A stretch of 64,000 nt of DNA from Pseudomonas sp. BN102 (GCF_029871245.1 NZ_SSON01000030.1:62001-126000), one strand, 5' to 3'; positions 54,437-64,000 are shown, counted from the first letter of the stretch. Notes: generated by a model from the letters alone, not told the origin. Made by a program: numbers and translations.

Positions 54437-55495
54437 ATGCCCCGCTTGCTCGCCCCGCTGTTGCTCGCATTGCTGCCCGCGCTGACCCAGGCCGAAGACC
54501 TGATCCGCGTGTACAACTGGAACGACTACATCGCCCCGCAGGTGCTCGAGGACTTCCAGAAGGAGACCGGCATCCGCGTCGAGTACCACACCTTCAGCAG
54601 CGCGGAGGAGCTCGACAAGGCGCTCGCCGGCGGCGAACCGATCGATGTCGCGGTGCCCTCCCACAACGAACTGCGCCGACTGATCAAGGACGGTCGCCTG
54701 CAACCCCTGGACTTCACCCGCCTGCCCAATCGCCAGCACCTGGACAAGCAGCTGCTGAGCAAGCTGGCCGCGATGGACCCGAACAACCAGCATGCGGTGC
54801 CCTACCTCTGGGGCGCCGTCGGCCTGGCGGTGAACATCCCACAGGCGGAGAAGGCCTTCGGCGGCCCGCTGCCCCACAGCTGGAGCCTGCTGTTCGACCC
54901 CGAGCAGAGCGCCCGCCTCGCCCAGTGCGGCATCAGCCTGCTGGACGCCCCCGACGAAACCCTCGCCGTGCTGCTCAACTACCAGGGCCGCAACCTCGCC
55001 CGCAGCGCGCCGAGCCGGCTCAAGCGCAGCGCCGAAGCCCTGCACGCCCTGCGCCCGCACCTGCGCTACATCGACGGCGAGCGCTACATCGCCGACCTCA
55101 ATGCCGGCACGCTCTGCGTCGCCATGGCCTGGGTCGGCGACGCCCTGAATGCCGCCGCGGCCGGCCAGCCGGTGACCTTCATGGTGCCGGACGAAGGCTC
55201 GGTGCTGTTCATCGACAACCTGGTGATCCCCAGCAGCGCCAAGCGCGCCGATCTGGCCCACAGGTTCATCGACTACATGCTGCAGCCCCAGGTGGCGGCG
55301 AAGATCACCAGCGAGACGCTCTACCCGAACGGCAACGCCGACGCCCGCCAGTTCCTGGACGAAGCCCTGCGCAACCAGCCGGGCCTCTACCCGGACAAGG
55401 ACACCAAGCGCCGCCTGTTCCCGGTCGAGCCCGTGCCGGAAAAGCTCAGCGCCACCCGGGACCAAGTGTGGGCGGCGTTCCGCGAGGGGCGGTAG
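54437..55495 (+). CDS. PotD/PotF-type polyamine-binding protein, stand-alone
   Basis: 352 residues. Signal peptide (LLLALLPALTQA), mature start [34 protein letters not shown], then VPSHNELRRLIKDG, VPYLWGAVGLAVN, LFIDNLVIPSSAKR and SETLYPNGNADARQFLDEAL. GGGAGG precedes the ATG. Orphan binding gene between spuI and aguR (PA0295 position); it may feed the SpuFGH or another importer, or act as a sensor. Pocket segment VAMAWVGDAL differs from SpuD/SpuE (AGFSGDIF), suggesting a different ligand. Confidence 0.88.
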   Translation: MPRLLAPLLLALLPALTQAEDLIRVYNWNDYIAPQVLEDFQKETGIRVEYHTFSSAEELDKALAGGEPIDVAVPSHNELRRLIKDGRLQPLDFTRLPNRQHLDKQLLSKLAAMDPNNQHAVPYLWGAVGLAVNIPQAEKAFGGPLPHSWSLLFDPEQSARLAQCGISLLDAPDETLAVLLNYQGRNLARSAPSRLKRSAEALHALRPHLRYIDGERYIADLNAGTLCVAMAWVGDALNAAAAGQPVTFMVPDEGSVLFIDNLVIPSSAKRADLAHRFIDYMLQPQVAAKITSETLYPNGNADARQFLDEALRNQPGLYPDKDTKRRLFPVEPVPEKLSATRDQVWAAFREGR

Positions 55496-55506
55496 GCCCT
55501 TACCCC

Positions 55507-55602
55507 GTAGGGTGCGCTGCGCGCACCGGAACTCCTGCGCAAGCGCCCTGGTGCGCATGGCGCACCCTACGACCAGAACCTGTGGGCGAATTCATTCGCG
55601 AA
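55507..55602. repeat. Family B repeat copy 3 followed by a family A arm
   Basis: GTAGGGTGCGCTGCGCGCACC ... GGTGCGCATGGCGCACCCTAC (55507-55570), then after ten bases a family A arm TGTGGGCGAATTCATTCGCG (55581). Two repeat families side by side between the binding-protein gene and aguR. Confidence 0.8.
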
Positions 55603-55692
55603 AGCCGGCCGCATACCTGCCCTGCATTCCGCTCTCTTGCTCCGACCCCACCGCCTGGCGTCCAATAGCGGCTCTTCGGAAAGGAGCCTCCC

Positions 55693-56337
55693 ATGCCGCG
55701 TCCCGCCACCGCCCGCAAGCCGCGCGCCAGCAGCCAGCTGCGTATCGCCGGGATCCTCGATGCCGCCCGCGCCCTGCTGGCCGAACAGGGCGTGGCCAAC
55801 CTGTCCATTTACAGCGTCGCCGAGCGCGCGGAGATGCCGCCCTCCTCCGTCTACCACTTCTTCTCCAGCGTGCCGGCGATCCTCGAAGCCCTGACCGCCG
55901 ACGTTCACTCGGCTTTCCGCGCCTGCCTGCAGCAGCCCATCGCCCACGACAGCCTGCGCCACTGGAACGACCTCTCGCGGCTGGTGGAGGAGCGCATGCT
56001 GTCGATCTACGCCGCCGACAACGCAGCGCGCCAGCTGATCCTCGCCCAGCACGGCCTCACCGAGGTCACCCAGGCCGACCGCCAGCACGACATCGAACTG
56101 GGCCGGCTGATGCACGTCCTCTTCGAGCGCCACTTCGAGCTGCCGGTACTGCCCGACGATATCGACGTCTTCGCCCTGGCCATGGAACTGGGCGACCGCG
56201 TCTACGCCCGCTCGGTGCAGCTGCACGGCGAAATCACCCCGCGCCTGGCCGAGGAAGGCATGCGCGTGTTCGATGCCTACCTCGGTCTCTACCTGCCGCC
56301 CTTCCTGCCAAAGCGGACCACTGCCCTGGCGATCTGA
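55693..56337 (+). CDS. aguR: TetR-family repressor of the agmatine operon
   Basis: 214 residues. N-terminal TetR HTH: IAGILDAARALLAEQGVANLSIYSVAERAEMPPSSVYHFFSSVPAILEAL (about 17-66), then a helical ligand domain. AAAGGAG precedes the ATG. Directly upstream of aguB-aguA as in P. aeruginosa, where AguR represses the operon and is released by agmatine or N-carbamoylputrescine. The palindromic CCGAT sites in the following gap are its probable operators. Confidence 0.93.
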   Translation: MPRPATARKPRASSQLRIAGILDAARALLAEQGVANLSIYSVAERAEMPPSSVYHFFSSVPAILEALTADVHSAFRACLQQPIAHDSLRHWNDLSRLVEERMLSIYAADNAARQLILAQHGLTEVTQADRQHDIELGRLMHVLFERHFELPVLPDDIDVFALAMELGDRVYARSVQLHGEITPRLAEEGMRVFDAYLGLYLPPFLPKRTTALAI

Positions 56338-56385
56338 GGCGATAGAATCCCGATATTTATCTGCAAATAAATCAGAATTCACTTT

Positions 56386-56497
56386 CCGATAGAAAAATCA
56401 CGCTTCAAATGCCGATTTTTATCGGATATAAAGTCGCCATCCGCACGGCGGCCCGCTTCCCGCCAGCACGGAAATATCCCGATTACCGATAGATATC
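56386..56497 (+). promoter_or_regulatory. aguBA promoter with AguR operator-like palindromes
   Basis: CCGATTTTTATCGG (56412-56425) is a perfect inverted repeat and forms part of a wider one with CCGATAGAAAAATC (56386). It fills the spacer between TTCAAA (56404-56409) and TATAAA (56427-56432), 17 bases apart, a plausible promoter. CCGATTACCGATAGATAT and CAATCGG follow at about 56479-56497. Repressor binding here would block RNA polymerase. Confidence 0.7.
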
Positions 56498-56534
56498 CGG
56501 CAATCGGCCCGAATTCGTCTGACGAGGTGTCTCC

Positions 56535-57413
<879 letters not shown>

Positions 57414-57424
57414 TGCCTGATAAC

Positions 57425-57482
57425 AGGGGCCAGCCTGGTGGCGATGCACTGTTCGCCAGCGGGTTGGCCCCTGCCCCTTTTC
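57425..57482 (+). other. Hairpin between aguB and aguA
   Basis: Outer stem AGGGGCCA (57425) with TGGCCCCT (57465) and inner pairing GGCG/CGCC, followed by GCCCCTTTTC. Looks like a partial terminator or processing site that could set aguA below aguB; it ends 18 bases before the aguA ATG. Confidence 0.5.
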
Positions 57483-57499
57483 AGATCGATGGTGGATCA

Positions 57500-58606
57500 A
57501 TGAACACTCTCAATACCCTTCCGCGCGACGACGGCTTCCGCATGCCGGCCGAGTGGGAAACGCATACCCAGACCTGGATGGTCTGGCCCGAGCGCCCGGA
57601 CAACTGGCGCCTGGGCGGCAAGCCCGCGCAGGCCGCCTTCACCGCCGTGGCCAAGGCCATCGCCCACTTCGAGCCGGTGACCGTCTGCGTCTCCGCCGGC
57701 CAGTACGAGAACGCCCGCGCGCGCCTCGACGAGCCGAACATCCGCGTGGTGGAAATCAGCACCGACGACGCCTGGGTCCGTGATACCGGCCCGACCTTCG
57801 TGGTCAACGACCAGGGCGAAGTGCGCGGCGTGGACTGGACCTTCAATGCCTGGGGCGGCTTCGACGGCGGCCTCTACTTCCCCTGGAACCGCGATGACCA
57901 GGTGGCGCGCAAGATCCTCGAGATCGAGCACAGCAAGCGCTACCGCACCGACGGCTTCGTGCTGGAAGGCGGCTCCATCCACGTCGATGGCGAAGGCACC
58001 CTGATCACCACCGAAGAGTGCCTGCTGAACCGCAACCGCAACCCGCACCTCAATCGCGAGCAAATCGAGGCGGCGCTGCGCGAGCAGTTGGCGGTGGAGA
58101 CGGTGATCTGGCTGCCGGACGGGCTCTACAACGACGAGACCGACGGCCATGTGGACAACTTTTGCTGCTACGTGCGCCCGGGCGAAGTGCTGCTGGCCTG
58201 GACCGACGACCCGCAGGACCCGAACTACCCGCGCTGCCAGGCGGCCATGAAGGTGCTGGAAAGCGCCCGTGACGCCAAGGGCCGCCAGCTGGTCGTGCAC
58301 AAGATGCCGATCCCCGGCCCGATCTACGCCACCGAGGAAGAATGCGCGGGCGTGGACCTGGTGGAAGGCACCCAGGAACGCGATCCCTCGATCCGCCTGG
58401 CCGGCTCCTACGTCAACTTCCTGATCGTCAACGGCGGCATCGTCGCGCCGAAGTTCGACGACGCGAAGGACGCGGCGGCCGAAGCCATCCTCAAGCGGAT
58501 CTTCCCGCAGCATGAGGTGGTGATGGTGCCCGGCCGCGAGATCCTCCTCGGCGGCGGCAACATCCACTGCATCACCCAGCAGCAGCCGGCGCCGCAGAAG
58601 CGCTGA
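57500..58606 (+). CDS. aguA: Agmatine deiminase
   Basis: 368-residue peptidyl-arginine-deiminase-fold enzyme that hydrolyses agmatine to N-carbamoylputrescine and ammonia. The nucleophile is Cys357 in [14 protein letters not shown], the same number as in the P. aeruginosa enzyme as I recall; [15 protein letters not shown] and [21 protein letters not shown] hold the guanidinium-binding Asp/Glu and catalytic His. ATG at 57500 gives [20 protein letters not shown]. Confidence 0.96.
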   Translation: MNTLNTLPRDDGFRMPAEWETHTQTWMVWPERPDNWRLGGKPAQAAFTAVAKAIAHFEPVTVCVSAGQYENARARLDEPNIRVVEISTDDAWVRDTGPTFVVNDQGEVRGVDWTFNAWGGFDGGLYFPWNRDDQVARKILEIEHSKRYRTDGFVLEGGSIHVDGEGTLITTEECLLNRNRNPHLNREQIEAALREQLAVETVIWLPDGLYNDETDGHVDNFCCYVRPGEVLLAWTDDPQDPNYPRCQAAMKVLESARDAKGRQLVVHKMPIPGPIYATEEECAGVDLVEGTQERDPSIRLAGSYVNFLIVNGGIVAPKFDDAKDAAAEAILKRIFPQHEVVMVPGREILLGGGNIHCITQQQPAPQKR

Positions 58607-58624
58607 GCCTGAGCTGAAAAAACG

Positions 58625-58651
58625 AACCCCCGCAGATGCGGGGGTTTGTTC
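58625..58651 (+). terminator. Terminator of aguBA
   Basis: AACCCCCGC-AGAT-GCGGGGGTT, 9-bp perfect stem, followed by TGTTCT, 18 bases behind the aguA stop. Confidence 0.88.
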
Positions 58652-58673
58652 TATCACGGGAGCATCTTGCTCT

Positions 58674-58766
58674 TGTGGGGGCGAATTCATTCGCTGAGGA
58701 CTGCGTAGCGGTCCTGATCTTGCTGGGCAGTCCTGCGGACTGCTTAGCGAATGAATTCGCCCCCCA
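58674..58766. repeat. Dispersed palindromic repeat, family A, full-length copy 4
   Basis: TTGTGGGGGCGAATTCATTC at the left, AGCGAATGAATTCGCCCCCC at the right; the centre has AGGACTGCGTAGCGGTCCT and GGCAGTCCTGCGGACTGC. Located between the convergent aguA and ssuF genes. Confidence 0.85.
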
Positions 58767-58795
58767 AGGGAAAGCGGCCATGCCCCACGCAAGCC

Positions 58796-59011
58796 TCACA
58801 GTTTCGCGATCGACACCTCCGTGGACTTCACGAAGGCGATCACTTCGGACCCCACACCCAGCTCCAGCTCGCGCACGGAGCGGGTGGTGATGACCGAGGT
58901 GACGACGCCGGCGGCGGTTTGCACGTCGATCTCGGAGAGCACCGGGCCCTCGATGATTTCCTTGATGGTGCCCTTGAACTGATTGCGGACGTTGATGGCT
59001 TTGATGGTCAT
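58796..59011 (-). CDS. ssuF: Molybdopterin/molybdate-binding (TOBE) protein of the ssu cluster
   Basis: 71 residues, a single TOBE (Mop) domain: MTIKAINVRNQFKGTIKEIIEGPVLSEIDVQTAAGVVTSVITTRSVRELELGVGSEVIAFVKSTEVSIAKL pattern, here beginning MTIKAINVRNQFKGTI and ending FVKSTEVSIAKL. P. putida SsuF, last gene of its ssuEADCBF operon and needed for sulfonate use, has the same size and place. GCAAAGGAATAACCGCC precedes the ATG. Follows ssuB after 37 bases. Confidence 0.88.
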   Translation of the reverse strand: MTIKAINVRNQFKGTIKEIIEGPVLSEIDVQTAAGVVTSVITTRSVRELELGVGSEVIAFVKSTEVSIAKL

Positions 59012-59048
59012 GGCGGTTATTCCTTTGCTCGGGGTATGGAGGTTCGGG

Positions 59049-59858
59049 TCAAAGCGCCCAACGCAATTGCGTGGGCAGAGGGGAAACGGGTTCGGGTTCC
59101 GGCGGTGCGGCCGGGAGCGACAGCACCCGGTCCAGCACTTCCGCTTCCAGTGCGGCCAGGCGCGCCGAGCCACGGGCGCGGGGACGATGCAGCTCGACCG
59201 CGAGGTCGAGGCCGATGGCGCCGTCCTCGATCAGGATCACCCGATCGGCGACGGCCACCGCCTCGCTCACGTCGTGGGTCACCAGCAGCACGGTGAAGCC
59301 ATGCTGTTGCCAGAGGCGTTCGATCAGTTGCTGCATCTCGATGCGAGTCAGTGCATCCAGGGCGCCCAGGGGCTCGTCCAGCAGCAGCAGGCGCGGCTGG
59401 TGGATCAGCGCACGGGCCAGGGCCACGCGCTGCTTCTGCCCCCCGGACAGCGCCGCCGGCCACTCCTTGGCGCGGTCGGCCAGACCCACTGCTTCCAAGG
59501 CTTCCAGGGCACGCGGGCGCCAGTCGCCGGAGAGGCCGAGACCCACGTTGTCGATCACCCGCTTCCAGGGCAGCAGACGCGCGTCCTGGAACATCAGGCG
59601 GGTGTCCTCGCGGGCGTCCTCCAGCGGCGCAGAACCGGCCAGCAGTTCGCCACGGGATGGCTGGTCCAGCCCCGCCAGCAGGCGCAACAAGGTGCTCTTG
59701 CCGCAACCGCTGCGGCCGACCACGGCGACGAACTGGCCGGCGGGGATCAAGAGGTCGATACCCTTGAGCACCTCGCGTTCGCCGAAGGATTTGCCGATGC
59801 CGCGCAGCACCAGCGGGGTGCCGCGCTTCAGGCGCTGCGGCGTCTGCAGGACGGTCAT
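59049..59858 (-). CDS. ssuB: Aliphatic sulfonate ABC transporter ATPase
   Basis: 269 residues. Walker [10 protein letters not shown] at 48-56, Q-loop [11 protein letters not shown], signature LSGGQKQR, Walker [15 protein letters not shown]-loop LVTHDVSEA. Proline-rich C-terminus ([15 protein letters not shown]). ATG at 59858 overlaps the ssuC stop (ATGA). Powers uptake of alkanesulfonates under sulfate starvation. Confidence 0.95.
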   Translation of the reverse strand: MTVLQTPQRLKRGTPLVLRGIGKSFGEREVLKGIDLLIPAGQFVAVVGRSGCGKSTLLRLLAGLDQPSRGELLAGSAPLEDAREDTRLMFQDARLLPWKRVIDNVGLGLSGDWRPRALEALEAVGLADRAKEWPAALSGGQKQRVALARALIHQPRLLLLDEPLGALDALTRIEMQQLIERLWQQHGFTVLLVTHDVSEAVAVADRVILIEDGAIGLDLAVELHRPRARGSARLAALEAEVLDRVLSLPAAPPEPEPVSPLPTQLRWAL

Positions 59859-60640
59859 GCGGCACCTCCCTTGGCCTGGTAGGCCGGGTGCCAGCGCAGC
59901 CAGACACGCTCCAGGCCACGGGCGGCGACGTCGGCCAGCTTGCCGAGCACGGCGTAGAGCAGGATCGCCAGTACCACCACATCGGTCTGCAGGAATTCGC
60001 GGGCGTTCATCGCCAGGTAGCCGATGCCGGAGCTGGCGGAAATGGTCTCGGCGACGATCAGGGTCAACCACATGAAGCCGAGGGCGAAGCGCACGCCGAC
60101 CAGGATCGAGGGCAGCGCGCCGGGCAGGATCACCTGGCGGAACAGGGCGAAGCCCGACAGCCCATAGCTGCGCGCCATCTCCACCAGTGCCGGGTCGACG
60201 TTGCGGATGCCGTGGTAGGTGTTGAGGTAGATGGGGAACAGGGTGCCGAGGGCGACCAGGAAAATCTTCGCCGACTCGTCGATGCCGAACCACAGGATCA
60301 CCAGCGGGATCAGCGCCAGGTGCGGCACGTTGCGGACCATCTGCACCGAGCTGTCGAGCAGACGCTCGCCCCACTTCGACAGGCCGGTGATGAAGCCCAG
60401 CAACAGGCCCAAACCGCCGCCGATGGCGAAGCCGATACCGGCGCGCCAGCCGCTGATGGCCAGGTGGGTCCAGATCTCGCCGCTGGCGAGCAGGCCCCAG
60501 CCCGCCGCCAGCACGGCGCTGGGCGCCGGCAGGATGCGGGTGGACAGCAGGCCGGTCGCTACCGCGCCCTGCCAGACCGCCAGCAGCGCCACGGGCAGTG
60601 CCCAGGGCGCCAGGCGCAGGAATATCGAATCAAGCTTCAT
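59855..60640 (-). CDS. ssuC: Aliphatic sulfonate ABC transporter permease
   Basis: 261 residues with six membrane helices. EAA-type loop [50 protein letters not shown] and [20 protein letters not shown] are SsuC/TauC signatures. Overlaps ssuB by four bases and lies 10 bases behind ssuD. Confidence 0.95.
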   Translation of the reverse strand: MKLDSIFLRLAPWALPVALLAVWQGAVATGLLSTRILPAPSAVLAAGWGLLASGEIWTHLAISGWRAGIGFAIGGGLGLLLGFITGLSKWGERLLDSSVQMVRNVPHLALIPLVILWFGIDESAKIFLVALGTLFPIYLNTYHGIRNVDPALVEMARSYGLSGFALFRQVILPGALPSILVGVRFALGFMWLTLIVAETISASSGIGYLAMNAREFLQTDVVVLAILLYAVLGKLADVAARGLERVWLRWHPAYQAKGGAA

Positions 60641-60650
60641 TCCTGCGTCC

Positions 60651-61814
60651 TCAGCTTTGCGATGCGACTTTATGCAGCTTGCGTTCGGGCAGTGCCTCGT
60701 TGGCCACCATTTCGCCGAAGGGGCTGACGAAGGCCAGGCCGTCGTTGTTCTGCGGCCGCGCCACGTCCAGGTGTGGGAATAGCAGTTCGGCGACGCGGTA
60801 GGACTCTTCCAGGTGCGGGTAGCCGGAGAAGATGAAGGTGTCGATACCCAGATCGGCGTACTCCTTCACGCGCGCGGCCACGGTCGGACCGTCGCCCACC
60901 AGCGCGGTACCGGCGCCGCCGCGTACTAGGCCGACACCAGCCCAGAGGTTGGGGCTGACTTCGAGCTGGTCGCGCCGGCCGTTGTGCAGGGCGGCCATGC
61001 GCTGCTGGCCCACCGAGTCGAAGCGGGCGAAGGCGGCCTGGGCCTTGGCGATGGTCGCGTCGTCGAGGTTCTCGATCAGGCGGTCGGCGGCGGCCCAGGC
61101 GGCCTCGTTGGTCTCCCGCACTATCACGTGCAGGCGGATGCCGAAGCGCACCGTGCGCCCCCGTTTCGCCGCCTTGGCGCGTACCTGTTCGATCTTCTCC
61201 TTCACCGCAGCGGGCGGCTCGCCCCAGGTCAGATAGAGTTCCACCTGCTCGGCGGCGAGGTCCTGGGCGGCCTCCGACGAGCCGCCGAAGTACAGCGGCG
61301 GACGCGGCTGCTGCAGCGGCGGGTAGAACAGCTTCGCGCCCTTCACCTGGATGTGCTTGCCGTCGTAATCGACGGTTTCGCCTTCCAGCACGCGACGCCA
61401 GATACGGGTGAACTCCACCGAGGCTTCGTAACGCTCTGCATGGTTCAGGTGCAGGCCATCGGCGGCCAGCTCGTCCGGATCGCCGCCGGTCACCAGGTTG
61501 AACAAGGCGCGGCCACCGGACAGTCGATCCAGGGTCGCCGCCTGGCGCGCAGCCACGGTCGGCGAAATGATCCCCGGGCGCAGGGCGACCAGGAACTTCA
61601 GACGCTGGGTCACCGGAATCAGCGACGCGGCCACCAGCCAGGAGTCCTCGCAGGAACGCCCGGTAGGGATCAGCACGCCGCCGAAGCCGAGGCGGTCGGC
61701 GGCCTGGGCGATCTGTTGCAGGTAGCCGTGGTCGACGGCGCGAGCGCCCGCGGATGTGCCGAGGTAGTGGCCGTCGCCGTGGGTCGGCAGGAACCAGAAA
61801 ATATTCAAGCTCAT
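60651..61814 (-). CDS. ssuD: FMNH2-dependent alkanesulfonate monooxygenase
   Basis: 387-residue bacterial-luciferase-family TIM barrel that cleaves alkanesulfonates to aldehyde and sulfite. It begins [20 protein letters not shown]; conserved Cys in [17 protein letters not shown], catalytic Arg region in [17 protein letters not shown], and [17 protein letters not shown]. Strong AAGGAGG before ATG 61814. It needs a flavin reductase (SsuE); no such gene is found in this cluster. Confidence 0.96.
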   Translation of the reverse strand: MSLNIFWFLPTHGDGHYLGTSAGARAVDHGYLQQIAQAADRLGFGGVLIPTGRSCEDSWLVAASLIPVTQRLKFLVALRPGIISPTVAARQAATLDRLSGGRALFNLVTGGDPDELAADGLHLNHAERYEASVEFTRIWRRVLEGETVDYDGKHIQVKGAKLFYPPLQQPRPPLYFGGSSEAAQDLAAEQVELYLTWGEPPAAVKEKIEQVRAKAAKRGRTVRFGIRLHVIVRETNEAAWAAADRLIENLDDATIAKAQAAFARFDSVGQQRMAALHNGRRDQLEVSPNLWAGVGLVRGGAGTALVGDGPTVAARVKEYADLGIDTFIFSGYPHLEESYRVAELLFPHLDVARPQNNDGLAFVSPFGEMVANEALPERKLHKVASQS

Positions 61815-61872
61815 GGAGTGGCCTCCTTGGGAATTCAATTCCCCTCCGCCATCCGGCAGAGGGGCGGATTGC

Positions 61873-62835
61873 TTACTGCTGCGCCACCTTGGCCGGCGGG
61901 GCCCAGATCATGTCGGCGATGCTGAGCTTCTTCGGGATCAGCTTCAGGCCGGTGAAGGTGTCGGCGATCTTCTGCTGCGCGGCGACCACTTCGGGGGAGA
62001 GCGGCTGGGCGCCGTAGCCCTGGCGCTTCACCGCAATGGACGTGATGTCCTTGGGCAAGCCCAGCAGCGGCGCCACCTGTTCGGTGACCTTGTCCGGATC
62101 GGCCTTGGAGTCTTCGCCCACGGTGCGTACTTCCTCGATCAGGGTGCTGATCACCTGCGGGTGTTTCTGGGCATAGGTCCGGGTCGCCAGGTAGAACTGG
62201 TGGTTATCCACCAGGCCTTCGCCATTGCGCAGGGTGCGGGCTTCCAGTTGCTTCTCGGCGGCGGCCTGGAAGGGGTCCCAGATCACCCAGGCGTCCACGC
62301 TGCCACGCTCGAAGGCGGCGCGGGCATCCGCCGGGGGCAGGTACACGGGCTGGATGTCGCTGTACTTCAGGCCGGCCTCTTCCAGGGCGCGCACCAGCAG
62401 GTAGTGCACATTGGAGCCCTTGTTCAGGGCGACCTTCTTGCCGGCCAGTTCCTTGACCGACTGGATGGGCGAGCCCTTGGGCACCAGGATCGCTTCGCTC
62501 TGTGGTGCCGGCGGCTCGTAGGCCACGTAGAGCAGGTCAGCGCCGGCGGCCTGGGCGAATACCGGCGGCGTTTCGCCGGTCACGCCGAAGTCGATGGAGC
62601 CGACGTTCAGGCCTTCGAGCAGCTGCGGGCCGCCGGGGAACTCGGTCCATTTCACGTCGATGCCCTGTTCCGCCAGGCGCTTCTCCAGGGAGCCCTTGGC
62701 CTTGAGCAGCACCAGGGTGCCGTATTTCTGGTAGCCGATTCGCAGGGTCTCGGCCTGTGCCTGGGTGATGGCGCCGAAAGCCAGGGCAGCCGCGAACAGG
62801 GCAGCCAGGCTCCGACGCAAAGTGATGGTGCGCAT
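61873..62835 (-). CDS. ssuA: Aliphatic sulfonate-binding protein
   Basis: 320-residue periplasmic binding protein. Signal peptide to about residue 28 (AITQAQA), mature start [61 protein letters not shown] is the SsuA signature. AAGGAGAG before the ATG. First gene of the ssuADCBF order; 58 bases to ssuD and 100 bases behind lsfA. Confidence 0.95.
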   Translation of the reverse strand: MRTITLRRSLAALFAAALAFGAITQAQAETLRIGYQKYGTLVLLKAKGSLEKRLAEQGIDVKWTEFPGGPQLLEGLNVGSIDFGVTGETPPVFAQAAGADLLYVAYEPPAPQSEAILVPKGSPIQSVKELAGKKVALNKGSNVHYLLVRALEEAGLKYSDIQPVYLPPADARAAFERGSVDAWVIWDPFQAAAEKQLEARTLRNGEGLVDNHQFYLATRTYAQKHPQVISTLIEEVRTVGEDSKADPDKVTEQVAPLLGLPKDITSIAVKRQGYGAQPLSPEVVAAQQKIADTFTGLKLIPKKLSIADMIWAPPAKVAQQ

Positions 62836-62935
62836 GGCGCTCTCCTTCTGACTTTGCTGTTGGTGTCGTTGCCTGCTGGCCCGTTGGCGGGTGAGTAAGG
62901 CGGGGTCTTTCCGTGCGCGGGATGCGCGGTGTGAA

Positions 62936-63574
62936 TCAGCGGTTGGGTTGCGGGGTCAGGCGCAGGTAGGGCCGGACCGCCTTGTAGCCGCGCGGGAAGC
63001 GCTGGCGGATTTCATCCTCATCCTTGAGCGAGGGCACGATCACCACGTCATCGCCGTCCTGCCAGTTGGCCGGGGTGGCGACCTTGTGGTTGTCGGTCAG
63101 CTGCAGGGAGTCGATTACCCGCAGGATCTCGTTGAAGTTGCGCCCAGTGCTGGCCGGGTAGGTGATGATCAGGCGCACCTTCTTGTTCGGGTCGATGATG
63201 AACAGCGAACGCACGGTGAGGGTGTCATTGGCGTTCGGGTGGATCAGGTCATACAGGTCGGACACCTGGCGATCGGCGTCGGCGATGATCGGGAAATTCA
63301 CCAGAGTGCCCTGGGTGTCGTTGATGTCATCGATCCAGCGATGGTGGGAGTCCACCGGGTCCACGGACAGGGCGATCACCTTGACCCCGCGGGCGGCGAA
63401 CTGATCCTTCAGCTTGGCGGTGAAACCCAGCTCGGTGGTGCACACTGGCGTGAAATCGGCCGGGTGCGAGAAGAGCACGCCCCAGCTGTTACCGAGCCAT
63501 TCGTGGAAGCGGATACGGCCTTCGCTGGAGTCCTGTTCGAAGTCGGGGGCGATGTCGCCGAGGCGGATACTCAT
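62936..63574 (-). CDS. lsfA: 1-Cys peroxiredoxin LsfA
   Basis: 212-residue Prx6-type peroxidase. Peroxidatic Cys45 in SHPADFTPVCTTELG with the conserved Thr/Arg surroundings (Arg in TYPASTGRNFNEILRVID). No resolving Cys is seen. LsfA is induced by sulfate limitation in P. putida and linked to oxidative-stress defence and virulence in P. aeruginosa. AAAGGAG before ATG 63574. Lies upstream of ssuA and is probably co-regulated with it. Confidence 0.95.
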   Translation of the reverse strand: MSIRLGDIAPDFEQDSSEGRIRFHEWLGNSWGVLFSHPADFTPVCTTELGFTAKLKDQFAARGVKVIALSVDPVDSHHRWIDDINDTQGTLVNFPIIADADRQVSDLYDLIHPNANDTLTVRSLFIIDPNKKVRLIITYPASTGRNFNEILRVIDSLQLTDNHKVATPANWQDGDDVVIVPSLKDEDEIRQRFPRGYKAVRPYLRLTPQPNR

Positions 63575-63766
63575 GGTGCTGCTCCTTTGTCCTGGTGTCA
63601 TTCCGTGGGGCTCACTATGCGCAGCGACGCTGAAAATTAAAAAGAATAAATAATGATTTATTTATTACTTTATGATCTATTGAATTGCAACCGTGAAAAA
63701 GCCGGGAAGGCCTCTGGAATGAGGTTCCCGGCATATTCCTGCAATCACGAAAACCGTGTAGCGGCC
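63575..63766 (-). promoter_or_regulatory. AT-rich upstream region of lsfA with palindrome
   Basis: A sharp drop in GC content around 63635-63685. AATAAAT (63645) and ATTTATT (63656) form an inverted repeat. On the lsfA strand several TA-rich hexamers can act as -10, so no single promoter is assigned. Sulfate-starvation control (CysB) would be expected from known lsfA/ssu regulation; no CysB consensus is claimed. Confidence 0.45.
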
Positions 63767-63878
63767 GTAGGTTGGGTCGGGCGGCGTTCCGCGAGCGCAA
63801 CGAAGCCCAACGAGTTCAGGCACCGACCAGGTCCTGGCTGCCCTCACCCCCGCCCTCTCCCGCAAGCGGGAGAGGGCG
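63767..63878. repeat. Two further dispersed inverted repeats before the porin gene
   Basis: GTAGGTTGGGTCGGG ... CGAAGCCCAACGAG (63767-63812), an interspersed type common in Pseudomonas, then CGCCCTCTCCCGC-AA-GCGGGAGAGGGCG (63851-63878), the same family as 28561-28678. Confidence 0.65.
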
Positions 63879-63912
63879 CCGTCCGTACAGGTGGTTGGCC
63901 CCGGCGCTTTTC

Positions 63913-63938
63913 CTGTGGGGGCGAATTCATTCGCCAAG
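63913..63938. repeat. Family A repeat, single left arm
   Basis: GTGGGGGCGAATTCATTCGC followed by CAAG and the palindromic GCCGGCCGCAGGCCTGCC; no right arm before the next coding stop at 63961. Confidence 0.7.
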
Positions 63939-63960
63939 CCGGCCGCAGGCCTGCCTCTGC

Positions 63961-64000
63961 TTACAGCAGGGTCAGGGTGTAGCTCAGGATCAGCCGGTTC
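63961..64000 (-). CDS. C-terminal end of a probable OprD-family outer-membrane porin
   Basis: Only 12 codons and a TAA are inside the window. The read-out NRLILSYTLTLL alternates hydrophobic and polar residues like a terminal beta-strand and resembles the OprD-family ending (pattern R-V-I-V-D-Y-P-L-S-V-L). In PAO1 the neighbour of aguA is oprE, an OprD-family porin (from memory). Too short for a firm call. Confidence 0.4.
   Translation of the reverse strand, partial: NRLILSYTLTLL

Overview
The window is about 64 kb of high-GC DNA from a Pseudomonas, most likely from the P. aeruginosa lineage or the nearby P. resinovorans/Metapseudomonas group. The evidence is gene content and order. From memory, the backbone follows P. 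aeruginosa PAO1 almost gene by gene in reverse locus-tag order, from ilvD (PA0353) through folA, thyA, lgt, ptsP, rppH, ilvA, rpiA, carP, carO, serA, hacB and spuHGFEDCBAI to aguR-aguB-aguA (PA0292). No rRNA, tRNA, CRISPR array, integrase or transposase was seen.

Layout. 1-8113: 3' end of ilvD, two NCS2 nucleobase permeases flanking a YfcE-type phosphodiesterase and folA, then an overlapping pair coding for a DUF2868 membrane protein and a DUF3482 GTPase. 8275-19382: housekeeping block with a tauE/safE-lgt-thyA operon, an NRDE protein, a decayed GGDEF gene, rppH-ptsP, a HAD phosphatase, two DUF2269-like membrane proteins, ilvA, rpiA and a YegP-like protein. 19383-30105: two beta-propeller genes (the first carP-like) and carO bracket an apparent acetylpolyamine module: an AraC regulator, a four-gene PotABCD-type importer, an APC permease and an acetylpolyamine amidohydrolase. 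30192-33727: FAH-family enzyme, D-2-hydroxyglutarate dehydrogenase and divergent serA. 33931-43102: small accessory and envelope genes ending in an AraC regulator divergent from an acyl-homoserine-lactone acylase (hacB). 43385-58606: the large polyamine and agmatine locus. 58796-63574: sulfonate (ssu) cluster and lsfA. The last 40 bases are the C-terminus of what looks like an OprD-family porin.

How the genes work together. AguA and AguB turn agmatine into putrescine under AguR. SpuDEFGH imports putrescine and spermidine. SpuI and SpuB gamma-glutamylate polyamines, SpuC transaminates and SpuA removes the glutamyl group, feeding polyamine carbon and nitrogen to GABA or beta-alanine and succinate. 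The 19-30 kb module probably imports acetylated or related polyamines and deacetylates them. SerA and D-2-hydroxyglutarate dehydrogenase form a coupled pair. LsfA and Ssu belong to the sulfate-starvation response.

Most notable non-coding observations: (i) a gapless 71-bp conserved block upstream of both transcription units of the acetylpolyamine module; (ii) CarR/BqsR-type TTAAG-N6-TTAAG boxes upstream of carO (three half-sites) and carP; (iii) a GGDEF gene reduced to an in-frame remnant directly behind the ptsP stop codon; (iv) a solute-binding protein lacking most of one lobe; (v) several families of dispersed palindromic repeats.
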